Assembly: GCA_024235955.1 (NCBI GenBank)
Contig: JACKLJ010000002.1
Coordinates: forward strand, 372,001-436,000
Length of the DNA stretch: 64,000 bases
Source: Burkholderiaceae bacterium
GTDB lineage: Bacteria > Pseudomonadota > Gammaproteobacteria > Burkholderiales > Burkholderiaceae_C
Reading direction: 5' to 3'
Shown here: positions 16,263-23,561 of the stretch, one piece after another
Numbering within the stretch: position 1 is the first letter of the stretch
How the letters are laid out: each line of letters opens with the position of its first letter
Made by a program: the position numbers and the translations under genes
Notes under the pieces: model-generated
Database searches by the model: none
The model's input: the letters and a program-made list of their open reading frames with translations, nothing else
Told to the model about the DNA's origin: nothing

Positions 16263-16646
16263 ATGGCAACTGCAAAAAAAGCCCCGGCCAAGAAGGCCGC
16301 CGCGAAGAAAGCCGCTCCGGCCAAGAAAGCCGCTCCGGCCAAGAAAGCCCCTGCCAAGAAGGCAGCAGCACCCGCCAAGAAGGCCCCGGCCAAGAAGCGC
16401 ACCCCCAGCGCCGCCTTCATGAAGCCGCTGACGCCCAGCCCCGCGCTGGCCGCCATCGTGGGCGCCAAGCCCCTGCCCCGTACCGAAGTCACCAAGAAGG
16501 TGTGGGACTACATCAAGGCCAACAAGCTGCAGGATGCGAAGAACAAGCGCAACATCAACGCCGACGCCAAGCTGAAGGAAATCTTCAAGAAGCCCCAGGT
16601 GTCGATGTTCGAGATGACCAAGCTGATCAGCGCGCACCTGTCCTGA
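16263..16646 (+). CDS. Histone H1-like / SWIB domain protein
   Basis: 127 residues in two parts. Residues 1-46 are almost only Ala, Lys and Pro in AKKAAPAKKA repeats, like the C-terminal tail of histone H1 and bacterial H1-like DNA-compacting proteins. Residues about 48-127 form a SWIB/MDM2 domain: SPALAAIVGAKPLPRTEVTKKVWDYIKANKLQD, then KRNINADAKLKEIF and FEMTKLISAHL. It is probably a nucleoid-associated protein that binds DNA through the basic tail. AGGAA precedes the start and a strong terminator follows the stop, so it is monocistronic. Such fusions are known in betaproteobacteria and chlamydiae; the SWIB partner is unknown. Confidence 0.9.
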   Translation: MATAKKAPAKKAAAKKAAPAKKAAPAKKAPAKKAAAPAKKAPAKKRTPSAAFMKPLTPSPALAAIVGAKPLPRTEVTKKVWDYIKANKLQDAKNKRNINADAKLKEIFKKPQVSMFEMTKLISAHLS

Positions 16647-16670
16647 TCCGCAGCGCCTTCGGGCCACAAG

Positions 16671-16698
16671 AAAGCCGGCTTGCGAGCCGGCTTTTTTT
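16671..16698 (+). terminator. Rho-independent terminator of the SWIB gene
   Basis: Perfect 10-bp stem: AAAGCCGGCT (16671-16680), loop TGCG, AGCCGGCTTT (16685-16694), followed by further T residues. It lies 24 bases after the stop. Confidence 0.92.
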
Positions 16699-16728
16699 GT
16701 GCCCTTGATCCACCTGCGCGTCAGCCGC

Positions 16729-16890
16729 TTTCATCGCCGGGCCGCCCCAAGATGAAAACGCCCCCTCGGGGGGCAGCGCACCACGCGAAGCGGGGGAGCG
16801 TGGGGGCCTGTTTCATCGCCGGGCCGCCCCAAGATGAAAACACCCCCTCTGGGGGCAGCGCACCACGCGCAGCGGGGGAGCGTGGGGGGA
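16729..16890 (-). repeat. Tandem pair of family A repeats (82-bp period)
   Basis: Two direct copies, 16729-16810 and 16811-16890, differ at only a few positions. Each contains an internal hairpin of C and G runs (CCCCCTCGGGGGG type) and, read on the minus strand, starts CCCCCACGCTCCCC and ends GGGGCGGCCCGGCGATGAAA. The same core is present inside cysN (56371-56446), and its CTTGGG/CGGCCCGGCG end recurs between moaD and moeA. Confidence 0.85.
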
Positions 16891-16900
16891 TTTTTCAAGA

Positions 16901-16945
16901 CAAATCGGCCTCTGGCCCAATGACGACGGGCGCAGGAAGCTATCG
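16901..16945 (-). repeat. Family B dispersed repeat
   Basis: Reverse-orientation copy (AAATCGGCCTCTGGCCCA then GACGGGCGCAGGAAGCTAT) directly after the family A pair and before the ThDP enzyme's stop codon. Confidence 0.7.
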
Positions 16946-16956
16946 AACCAATAGCT

Positions 16957-18648
16957 TTATGAGCGCTTCAGTGCCTGCTCGGTGATCGCGCTCAGCGTGC
17001 CCCGGGTGGTGATGACCTCCGGGTCAAGCACGATCTCGATCAGCGTGCCGTTGGGCCGCTCCAGCGCCGCCAGCAGCGCGGGCTCGAACTCCTCGGTGCG
17101 GGTGATGCGCACGCCGTGGTAGCCGTAACCCTGCGCCAGCAGCACGAAGTCGGCGCCGGCGATGGCCGTGCCGCTGGCGCGGCGCGGGTACTCGCGCTCC
17201 TGGTGCATGCGGATGGTGCCGTACATGCCGTTGTTGAGCAGCACCACGATGGTCCTGGCGCCATGCTGGCTGGCGGTGGCCAGCTCCTGCCCGTTCATCA
17301 AGAAATCGCCGTCGCCGGTGATGTTGAACACCACCCGCCCGGCGCCGATGGCCGCCGCCACGCCCGCCGGCACGCCGTAGCCCATGGCGCCGCTGGTGGG
17401 CGCGAGCTGCGTCTTGCTGCCCTTGGCGATGCCGTGGAAGCGCCAGAAGCGGTGCACCCAGGTGGCAAAGTTGCCGGCCCCGTTGGTGACCACCGTGTCG
17501 GCCGGCAGGTGCTGCTGCGCGGTGGCGACGATGGCCGCCATGTCGATGCTGCCGGGCAGCTGCTGCGGCACCAGGTTGGCTTGGTAATCGGCCTGGGCGG
17601 CTTCCGTCCAGGCGCGCCAGGGCACGCTGGCCGGTGGCTCCAGCGCGGCCAGCAGCGCCGCCGCGCCCGGCATGCTGGCGCACAGCTGCAGGTCGGCCTG
17701 GTACACGCGGCCCAGCTCTTCCGGGCTGGGGTGGATGTGGATCAGCTTCTGCGCCGGTCGCGGCGCCTGGATCAGCGTGTAGCCGCCGGTGGTCATCTCG
17801 CCCAGGCGCGGGCCGACCACCAGCAGCAGATCGGCCTCGCGCACGCGCTGGGCCAGTCTGGGGTTCAGGGCGATGCCCACGTCGCCCGCGTACTGCGGGT
17901 GGTGGTTGTCGAAGGTGTCCTGGAAGCGGAAGGCGTTGGCCACCGGCAGCTGCCAGCGCTCGGCGAAGCCTTGCAGCGCCTGCGCGGCGGCGGGCGTCCA
18001 GCCCGGGCCGCCGGCGATGACCAGCGGACGCTGCGCTTTCGATAGCTGCGCGCGCAAATCCTGCAAGGACTTCGGGTCGAATTGGTAGCAAACGTCGGGT
18101 ACGCGCGGCAGCGGCGCCGCGTCCACCATCTGCGTCAGCATGTCTTCCGGCAGCGCCAGCACCACCGGCCCCGGGCGGCCGTGCAGCGCGGTGGCGAAGG
18201 CGCGCGCGACGTACTCGGGCAGGCGCCGCACGTCGTCGATGCGCTCCACCCGCTTGGCCATGCCGCCGGTGCTGGGGCCGAAGAAGGCGCGGTAGTCGAC
18301 CTCCTGGAAAGCCTCGCGGTCGCGCTGGTCGCTGGCCACGTCGCCAACGAAGACCACCATCGGCGTCGAATCCTGGAACGCGGTGTGGATGCCGATGCTG
18401 GCGTTGGTCGCGCCGGGCCCGCGGGTCACGAACAGCACGCCCGGCCGGCCAGTCAGCTTGCCCATGGCGTCGGCCATGAAGGCAGCGCCGCCCTCCTGCC
18501 GGCAGGTGACAAATTCGATCTGCTCGCGGTACGCATGGAAACCATCCAGGGCCGCCAGGTAGCTTTCGCCCGGCACACCGAACACATGGGTCACGCCTTG
18601 GGCCACAAGGCATTCAACGAGAAGATGGCCGCCGATCTGTTGGGTCAT
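16957..18648 (-). CDS. Thiamine-diphosphate-dependent enzyme (acetolactate synthase-like)
   Basis: 563 residues in the usual three domains of the POX/AHAS superfamily. The N-terminal Pyr domain carries the catalytic Glu in CRQEGGAAFMADAMG (Glu about residue 52). The central domain includes QRPLVIAGGPGWTPAA. The C-terminal PP domain has the ThDP/Mg motif ITGDGDFLMNGQELATAS ... LLNNGMYGT (GDG to NN). ATG at 18648 (MTQQIGGHLL) is used. There is no adjacent ilvN-type regulatory subunit, so it may be a catabolic or decarboxylating member rather than valine/isoleucine AHAS. It is divergent from the TetR gene at 18818 and is not clearly part of the operon beyond. Confidence 0.85.
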   Translation of the reverse strand: MTQQIGGHLLVECLVAQGVTHVFGVPGESYLAALDGFHAYREQIEFVTCRQEGGAAFMADAMGKLTGRPGVLFVTRGPGATNASIGIHTAFQDSTPMVVFVGDVASDQRDREAFQEVDYRAFFGPSTGGMAKRVERIDDVRRLPEYVARAFATALHGRPGPVVLALPEDMLTQMVDAAPLPRVPDVCYQFDPKSLQDLRAQLSKAQRPLVIAGGPGWTPAAAQALQGFAERWQLPVANAFRFQDTFDNHHPQYAGDVGIALNPRLAQRVREADLLLVVGPRLGEMTTGGYTLIQAPRPAQKLIHIHPSPEELGRVYQADLQLCASMPGAAALLAALEPPASVPWRAWTEAAQADYQANLVPQQLPGSIDMAAIVATAQQHLPADTVVTNGAGNFATWVHRFWRFHGIAKGSKTQLAPTSGAMGYGVPAGVAAAIGAGRVVFNITGDGDFLMNGQELATASQHGARTIVVLLNNGMYGTIRMHQEREYPRRASGTAIAGADFVLLAQGYGYHGVRITRTEEFEPALLAALERPNGTLIEIVLDPEVITTRGTLSAITEQALKRS

Positions 18649-18794
18649 GCGCGGATTGTGGCCGAACCCTTTGCGCCTGACCCGCGCCACGGCTGGCTCA
18701 CATGTCCCCGGCACGACGTGGGGCGCGCGCAGTTCGATCCGCGCCAGCTAGAAGCGCCCCTTGGTAACCTCGCCGCCACGGATGGACAAATAAG

Positions 18795-18808
18795 TAACCA
18801 ATCAGTTA
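18795..18808. promoter_or_regulatory. Possible TetR operator
   Basis: TAAC-CAATCA-GTTA, an interrupted inverted repeat in the 170-base space between the ThDP enzyme and the TetR gene, just before the TetR start. The position suits autoregulation and control of the divergent enzyme. The arms are short, so this is tentative. Confidence 0.35.
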
Positions 18809-18817
18809 ATCTACGGC

Positions 18818-19468
18818 ATGGAGTCAATCAAGACGGAACCGCTCGACACCCGGGGCCGGGATGCGGAGCGCTCGCAGGCGGAGATCCTGCAGGCCGCGCG
18901 GGAGGAGTTCGCGAGCCACGGCCTGGCCGGCGCCCGGGTGGACCGGATCGCCGAGCGCGCAGGGCTCAACAAGCGCCTGATCTACTACTACTTCAACAGC
19001 AAGGACGACCTGTTCCTGGCCGTGCTGGAAAGCGTGTACGCCGACATCCGGGCGGCCGAACAGCGGCTTCACCTGCTGGACATGGAGCCGGCCCAGGCGG
19101 TGCGCCGGCTGACCGAGTTCACCTGGCAGTACTACCTGGAACATCCGGAGTTCATCACCCTGCTGAACAGCGCCAACCTGCACCAGGCCAGGCACCTGCA
19201 GCGTTCGTCCAGGGTGCGCGAAATGAACTCGCCCGTGATCCAGACGCTGGGCGACGTGCTGGAGCGCGGCCGCAAGACCGGGGTGTTCCGCGGCGGGGTC
19301 GACCCCGTCCAGCTCTACATCTCGATCGCCGGGCTGGCCTACTTCTACCTCTCCAACAACCACACGCTGTCGGCCATCTTCGGACGCGACCTGATGACCC
19401 CCAAGGCGCACGCGGAGCGGCTCTCGCACATGTGCGACGTGATCCTAGGGTATGTCCTGAGGGACTGA
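18818..19468 (+). CDS. TetR-family transcriptional regulator
   Basis: 216 residues. The N-terminal TetR HTH is clear: ILQAAREEFASHGLAGARVDRIAERAG followed by NKRLIYYYFNSKDDLF (about residues 23-66). The C-terminal ligand domain (about 80-210) includes HPEFITLLNSANLHQARHL and AYFYLSNNHTLSAIFGRDL, resembling the RutR-like TetR group. It lies 76 bases before the TTT-transport operon on the same strand and is divergent from the ThDP enzyme gene. It is the likely repressor of the operon; a 20-base palindrome overlaps the operon's -10 box. Confidence 0.88.
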   Translation: MESIKTEPLDTRGRDAERSQAEILQAAREEFASHGLAGARVDRIAERAGLNKRLIYYYFNSKDDLFLAVLESVYADIRAAEQRLHLLDMEPAQAVRRLTEFTWQYYLEHPEFITLLNSANLHQARHLQRSSRVREMNSPVIQTLGDVLERGRKTGVFRGGVDPVQLYISIAGLAYFYLSNNHTLSAIFGRDLMTPKAHAERLSHMCDVILGYVLRD

Positions 19469-19481
19469 CGCCGCCGGCTCG

Positions 19482-19509
19482 TTGACGCGACAGGCGCTCT
19501 CCCTACAAT
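19482..19509 (+). promoter_or_regulatory. Sigma-70 promoter of the TTT/sugar-acid operon
   Basis: TTGACG (19482-19487), 16-base spacer, TACAAT (19504-19509). This is among the best -35/-10 pairs in the window. It gives a transcription start near 19517, inside an operator-like palindrome, and a leader of about 28 bases. Confidence 0.7.
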
Positions 19510-19526
19510 TCACCTTCTGGTGAATT
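19507..19526. promoter_or_regulatory. Operator-like palindrome AATTCACC-TTCT-GGTGAATT
   Basis: Perfect 8-bp arms around a 4-base centre, overlapping the last three bases of the -10 box and the predicted start of transcription. A repressor bound here would block the promoter. The TetR regulator encoded immediately upstream is the first candidate. Confidence 0.7.
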
Positions 19527-19544
19527 AAACAACGGAGACTGCCC

Positions 19545-20555
19545 ATGCTTGCCCCCAAAACCCTGGCGCGCCGCGCCTTCGTGCTCACCCTGCTGGCCAC
19601 CGCCGCCGGCTCCGCGATGGCGCAATGGAAGCCCACGCGCCCGATCAACCTGATCGTGCCCTGGGCCGCGGGCGGCTCCACCGACCAGGTGACACGCGTG
19701 GTGGCCGCCGAGCTGGAAAAGTCGCTCGGACAGACCATCGTCATCGTCAACCAGCCGGGCGCCTCGGGCGCCATCGGCACCAAGAGCGCGCTGGATGCCC
19801 CCAAGGACGGCTACACCTGGACGGCCGGCGCCGCCCAGGATCTGGGCGCCTACCAGGCACTGGGCTCGGTGAACACCAGCATCAAGGACTGGCACCTGTA
19901 CCTGAACGTGGCCAACATCCAGGTGATCGGCGTCAACCCGTCCCGCCCCTGGAAGACCGCCAAGGAACTGCTGGACGACATGAAAGCCAGACCGGGCCAG
20001 ATCAGCGTGGCCACCGCGGGCGTCACCTCTGCTGCGCACAACGCGATGGACCAGATCGTCAAGGCCACCGGCGTCAAGTACAAGGAAGTCTCCTACGATG
20101 GTGGCAACCCCGCCGTGGTGGCCACCGTGGCCGGGGAGGCCGACCTGACCACCCAGCTGGCGGTGGAGCAGGCCGACATGATCCGCGGCAAGCGCCTGCG
20201 CCCGCTGGCCACGGTGAGCGACAAGCCGCTGGAACTCGAAGGCTACGGTTCCATTCCGCCGCTGTCGCAGACCGTGCCCGGCTTCACGGCGCCGGCCAAT
20301 TACTTCGGCATCTTCATTCCCAAGGGCGTGCCCGACGAGGTGACCAAGACGCTGGACAAGATCTGGGCCGAGCAGATCGTCAAGAGCGAGGCGCTGAAGA
20401 AATACGCCAACTCGCGTGGCGCACTGTTCGACCCGCTGTACGGCGACGCAGCCCAGAAGGCCGTGTTCCCGGCCGTGCAGAGCAACGCCTGGAACCTGTT
20501 CAACAGCGGCAAGGCCAAGGTGTCGCCGGACACGGTGGGCATTCCCAAGCCCTGA
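19545..20555 (+). CDS. TTT transporter periplasmic binding protein (TctC)
   Basis: 336 residues, first gene of the operon. It has a signal peptide (about residues 1-26, ending GSAMAQ), then WKPTRPINLIVPWAAGGSTDQVTRVVAAEL and the NQPGASGAIGT ligand-loop motif (about residues 68-78), as in Bug receptors for carboxylic acids. Unlike the two orphan TctC genes earlier in the window it is followed by tctB and tctA, so this is a complete transporter. The ribosome site is GGAG before the ATG. Its substrate should be the one metabolised by the enzymes downstream, probably a carboxylate or sugar acid. Confidence 0.92.
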   Translation: MLAPKTLARRAFVLTLLATAAGSAMAQWKPTRPINLIVPWAAGGSTDQVTRVVAAELEKSLGQTIVIVNQPGASGAIGTKSALDAPKDGYTWTAGAAQDLGAYQALGSVNTSIKDWHLYLNVANIQVIGVNPSRPWKTAKELLDDMKARPGQISVATAGVTSAAHNAMDQIVKATGVKYKEVSYDGGNPAVVATVAGEADLTTQLAVEQADMIRGKRLRPLATVSDKPLELEGYGSIPPLSQTVPGFTAPANYFGIFIPKGVPDEVTKTLDKIWAEQIVKSEALKKYANSRGALFDPLYGDAAQKAVFPAVQSNAWNLFNSGKAKVSPDTVGIPKP

Positions 20556-20599
20556 GAAGGTGTGAACGAACCCCACATGCCCGCCCTGGCCGCACGTCC

Positions 20600-21142
20600 A
20601 TGACCGAACCGACACAGCCTGAAACGCTCCCCGAGCGCAGGCCCCCGCGTTCCGACCTGCGCGACGCCGTGGGCTGGGCGGCGCTGGGCCTGGCCACGCT
20701 GATCGGCTCGATCCGCATGGACCGGCTGGAGCAGCAGCACATCAACCCGGTCACGGTACCGGGCCTGCTTCCTGGCCTGCTGAGTCTGGCGATGCTGCTG
20801 CTGGGGCTCGTGCTGGCGGTGCGCAGCTGGCGGCGTGGCGCGCTCCTGCAGGCCACACCGATGCCGGATCCGCTCGCGCGGGAGCAACGCAAGCGCGTGG
20901 TGGTCGCCACCGCGCTGTGCCTGGGCTACGCCGTGGTGCTGGTGGGCCATGGCCTACCCTTCTGGCTGGCCTCGTCAATCTACGTCACCGCATCCATTCT
21001 GGTGTTCCAGCGCCTCAGCCCGGATCCCGCGCAGCGCCGTTTAAGCGGCCGGGTCATCGCGCAGGCCCTGGTGATCGGCATCCTGGCCTCGGTCGTCACC
21101 TGGCTGGTGTTCGAACGCGTGTTCCTGGTGCGGCTGCCCTGA
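20600..21142 (+). CDS. TTT transporter small membrane subunit (TctB)
   Basis: 180 residues with about four hydrophobic helices: AVGWAALGLATLIGSIRM, LLPGLLSLAMLLLGLVLAV, VVATALCLGYAVVLVGHGLP and VIAQALVIGILASVVTWLVF. This is the expected size and layout for TctB. The first 20 residues are polar. It lies 44 bases after tctC and 22 bases before tctA. The ATG at 20600 is taken as the start. Confidence 0.88.
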   Translation: MTEPTQPETLPERRPPRSDLRDAVGWAALGLATLIGSIRMDRLEQQHINPVTVPGLLPGLLSLAMLLLGLVLAVRSWRRGALLQATPMPDPLAREQRKRVVVATALCLGYAVVLVGHGLPFWLASSIYVTASILVFQRLSPDPAQRRLSGRVIAQALVIGILASVVTWLVFERVFLVRLP

Positions 21143-21164
21143 CTCCCTCTTTCCTCGCCTTCAC

Positions 21165-22700
21165 ATGCTTCAGGGACTGCAAGACCTAGGCGCTGCCTAT
21201 CTGAGCTTCATGAACCCGCTCACGCTGCTGTACGGGCTGGGCGGGGCGTTCGTGGGCATCGTCATGGGCATCCTGCCCGGTCTGTCGGCCACGCTGGCCA
21301 TCGCGCTGCTGACCACGCTGACCGTCAAGCTCCAGGCCAACGACGCGATCCTGGTGCTGATCTGCTCCTACGTGGGGGCGCTGTACGGCGGCTCGCGCAC
21401 GGCCATCCTGCTCAACATCCCCGGCACCGCCGCCAACGCCGCCTCCTGCGCCGACGGCTACGCGCTGGCGCAGCAGGGCCAGGCCGGCCGCGCCATCGGC
21501 ATCGCCACCTCGGGCGCCTTCGTCAGCACGCTGATCGGCGTGGTCTGCCTGGCGCTCTTCACGCCGCTGCTGGCCGAGGTGGCGCTCAAGTTCGGGGCCT
21601 TCGAGTTCTTCTGGCTGGCACTGTTCGGCGTGACCATCTCCGGCAGCATCGTGGGCGACGACCCGCTCAAGGGCTGGCTGATGGGCCTGCTCGGCCTGCT
21701 GATCGCGCAGGTCGGGCAGGAAAGCCTGTACGCCTACAACCGCTTCACCTTCGGCTGGGACGAGCTGTCCGGCGGCATCGCGCTGATCCCGGCGCTGGTG
21801 GGCGCCTTCGGCCTGGCCGAGGTGCTGACCACCCTGTCCGACCCCATCGAGCGCAAGATCGCCGACCTGAGCGACTCCGTGCTGCCGCGCTTCCGCGAGG
21901 TGTTGCAGTACCGCTGGACCGTGCTGCGCTCGGGCGTCATCGGCGTCATGACCGGCCTGCTGCCGGGCGTGGGCGAGGACGCTGGCGCCTGGATGTCCTA
22001 CGCCGCCGCCAAAGCCGTGAGCAAGGAGAAGGAGAAATTCGGCAAGGGCTCGATCGACGGCCTGATGGCGGCCGAGACCGGCGACATGTCCTCCATCCCC
22101 GGGCACATCATTCCATCGCTGGCGCTCGGCATCCCGGGCTCGGCGCCTTCGGCCGTGCTGATGGCCGCGATGATCATCCATGGTGTGCAGCCGGGGCCGA
22201 TGCTGATGATCCAGCACCCGCATTTCATCTACCACGTGGTGGCGATGACCACGCTGGCCTCCATCACCATCCTGCTGTTCGGCCTGTTCGGCGTGCGGCC
22301 GCTGCTGCACATCCTCAAGGTCCGGCGCGGCATCCTGATGCCCATCGTCTTGCTGCTGTGCACGGTGGGTGCCTTCGCCACCGCGTCGCGGCTGTTCGAT
22401 GTCTATGCCATGCTGGCGATCGGCATCGGCGCCTACTTCCTGCGCCGCCGCGGCTACGAGATGGCGCCGCTGGTGCTGGGCCTGGTGCTCGGGCCGCTGC
22501 TCGACAAGAGCCTGCGGCGCGGGCTGGTGCTGTCGGACGGCAGCATCGGGCCGTTCTTCACGCGGCCCATCTCCATGGTGTTCGCCGCGGTGACCATTTT
22601 CACCATCCTGCTCTACGTACCGGCCTTCAAGGCTGCCGTGTCGCGTGCCCGCCGTGCCGTGACGGGCACGGTGCAGGGCGCGTTCGGACGCAGGGCCTGA
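21165..22700 (+). CDS. TTT transporter large membrane subunit (TctA)
   Basis: 511 residues with about 12 membrane helices, the normal TctA size. Signature segments are GIVMGILPGLSATLAIALL, YGGSRTAILLNIPGTAANAASCADGYA (about residues 65-91) and, in the second half, GVMTGLLPGVGEDAGAWMSYAAAK and IIPSLALGIPGSAPSAVLMAAM; the two-fold repeated GxxPG motifs are typical. It forms the solute/cation symport channel with TctB and TctC in the inner membrane. Confidence 0.95.
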   Translation: MLQGLQDLGAAYLSFMNPLTLLYGLGGAFVGIVMGILPGLSATLAIALLTTLTVKLQANDAILVLICSYVGALYGGSRTAILLNIPGTAANAASCADGYALAQQGQAGRAIGIATSGAFVSTLIGVVCLALFTPLLAEVALKFGAFEFFWLALFGVTISGSIVGDDPLKGWLMGLLGLLIAQVGQESLYAYNRFTFGWDELSGGIALIPALVGAFGLAEVLTTLSDPIERKIADLSDSVLPRFREVLQYRWTVLRSGVIGVMTGLLPGVGEDAGAWMSYAAAKAVSKEKEKFGKGSIDGLMAAETGDMSSIPGHIIPSLALGIPGSAPSAVLMAAMIIHGVQPGPMLMIQHPHFIYHVVAMTTLASITILLFGLFGVRPLLHILKVRRGILMPIVLLLCTVGAFATASRLFDVYAMLAIGIGAYFLRRRGYEMAPLVLGLVLGPLLDKSLRRGLVLSDGSIGPFFTRPISMVFAAVTIFTILLYVPAFKAAVSRARRAVTGTVQGAFGRRA

Positions 22701-22712
22701 CGGCGCAGCGCC

Positions 22713-23561
22713 ATGAAGATCGCCCTGTGCAACGAAGTGCTGCAGCCGCTGCCCTTCGAGCAGCAATGCCGTCTGGCCGCGGACCTCGGCTACGACGGCC
22801 TGGAAGTCGCACCCTTCACCCTCGCCGAGGACCCCACGCAACTGTCCGACGCCGAGGCCGCGCGGTTGGCCCGCGTGGCCGCCGACCACGGCCTCGCCAT
22901 CGCGGGCCTGCACTGGCTGCTGGTGGCGCCACCCGGCCTGTCCATCGTCAGCGCGGACGCCGGCTTGCGTGCACGCACCTCGGCGGTGATGGAGCGCATG
23001 GTGGAACTGTGCGCGGCCATGGGTGGGCGCTACCTGGTGCATGGCTCACCCAAGCAGCGCTCCGTGCCCGCGGGCGCCACGCCTGGGCAAGCCTGGGAGC
23101 GCGCGCGCGAGTGCCTGCACCGCGCCGCCCGGCGTGCCGAGGCCTGTGGTGTCACCTACTGCCTGGAGCCGCTCTCACCCGTCGAGACCGATCTGGTCAA
23201 CACCGTGGAGCAAGCCGTTTGCATGGTCGAAGAAGTGGGCTCATCCGCGCTCAAGACCATGATCGACTGCAGCGCCGCCGGGCAGGCGGAAAGCGAAGCG
23301 CTGCCCGCGTTGATCGAGCGCTGGATGCCGACTGGCCACATCGCCCACGTGCAGGTCAACGACCCGAACCGCCGCGGCCCCGGCCAGGGCGATCTGCGTT
23401 TCGCGCCCATCCTGCGCAGCCTGCAGAAGATGCAGCGCCAGGGCCACTATGGCGACTGGATCGCCGTGGAACCGTTCGACTACCGCCCCGACGGCCCGGG
23501 CTGCGCGGCCCGCGCCATCGGCTACCTGCGCGGCGTTCTGGAAGGTCTGGGCGATGACTGA
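22713..23561 (+). CDS. Sugar phosphate isomerase/epimerase family protein (TIM barrel)
   Basis: 282 residues of the xylose-isomerase-like TIM barrel (AP_endonuc_2) family. It opens MKIALCNEVLQPLPFEQQCR with LGYDGLEVAPF, and has candidate metal-ligand residues in YCLEPLSPVET (Glu), KTMIDCSAAG (Asp), HIAHVQVND (His) and WIAVEPFDY (Glu). The arrangement matches metal-dependent hydroxypyruvate isomerases and ketose 3-epimerases. It begins 12 bases after tctA and overlaps the next gene by eight bases, so it belongs to the operon. The exact substrate is unknown. Confidence 0.85.
   Translation: MKIALCNEVLQPLPFEQQCRLAADLGYDGLEVAPFTLAEDPTQLSDAEAARLARVAADHGLAIAGLHWLLVAPPGLSIVSADAGLRARTSAVMERMVELCAAMGGRYLVHGSPKQRSVPAGATPGQAWERARECLHRAARRAEACGVTYCLEPLSPVETDLVNTVEQAVCMVEEVGSSALKTMIDCSAAGQAESEALPALIERWMPTGHIAHVQVNDPNRRGPGQGDLRFAPILRSLQKMQRQGHYGDWIAVEPFDYRPDGPGCAARAIGYLRGVLEGLGDD

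Noticed and set aside
16729..16890. CRISPR-like array
   Set aside because: The two 82-base units are adjacent with no unique spacers, and no cas genes are present.
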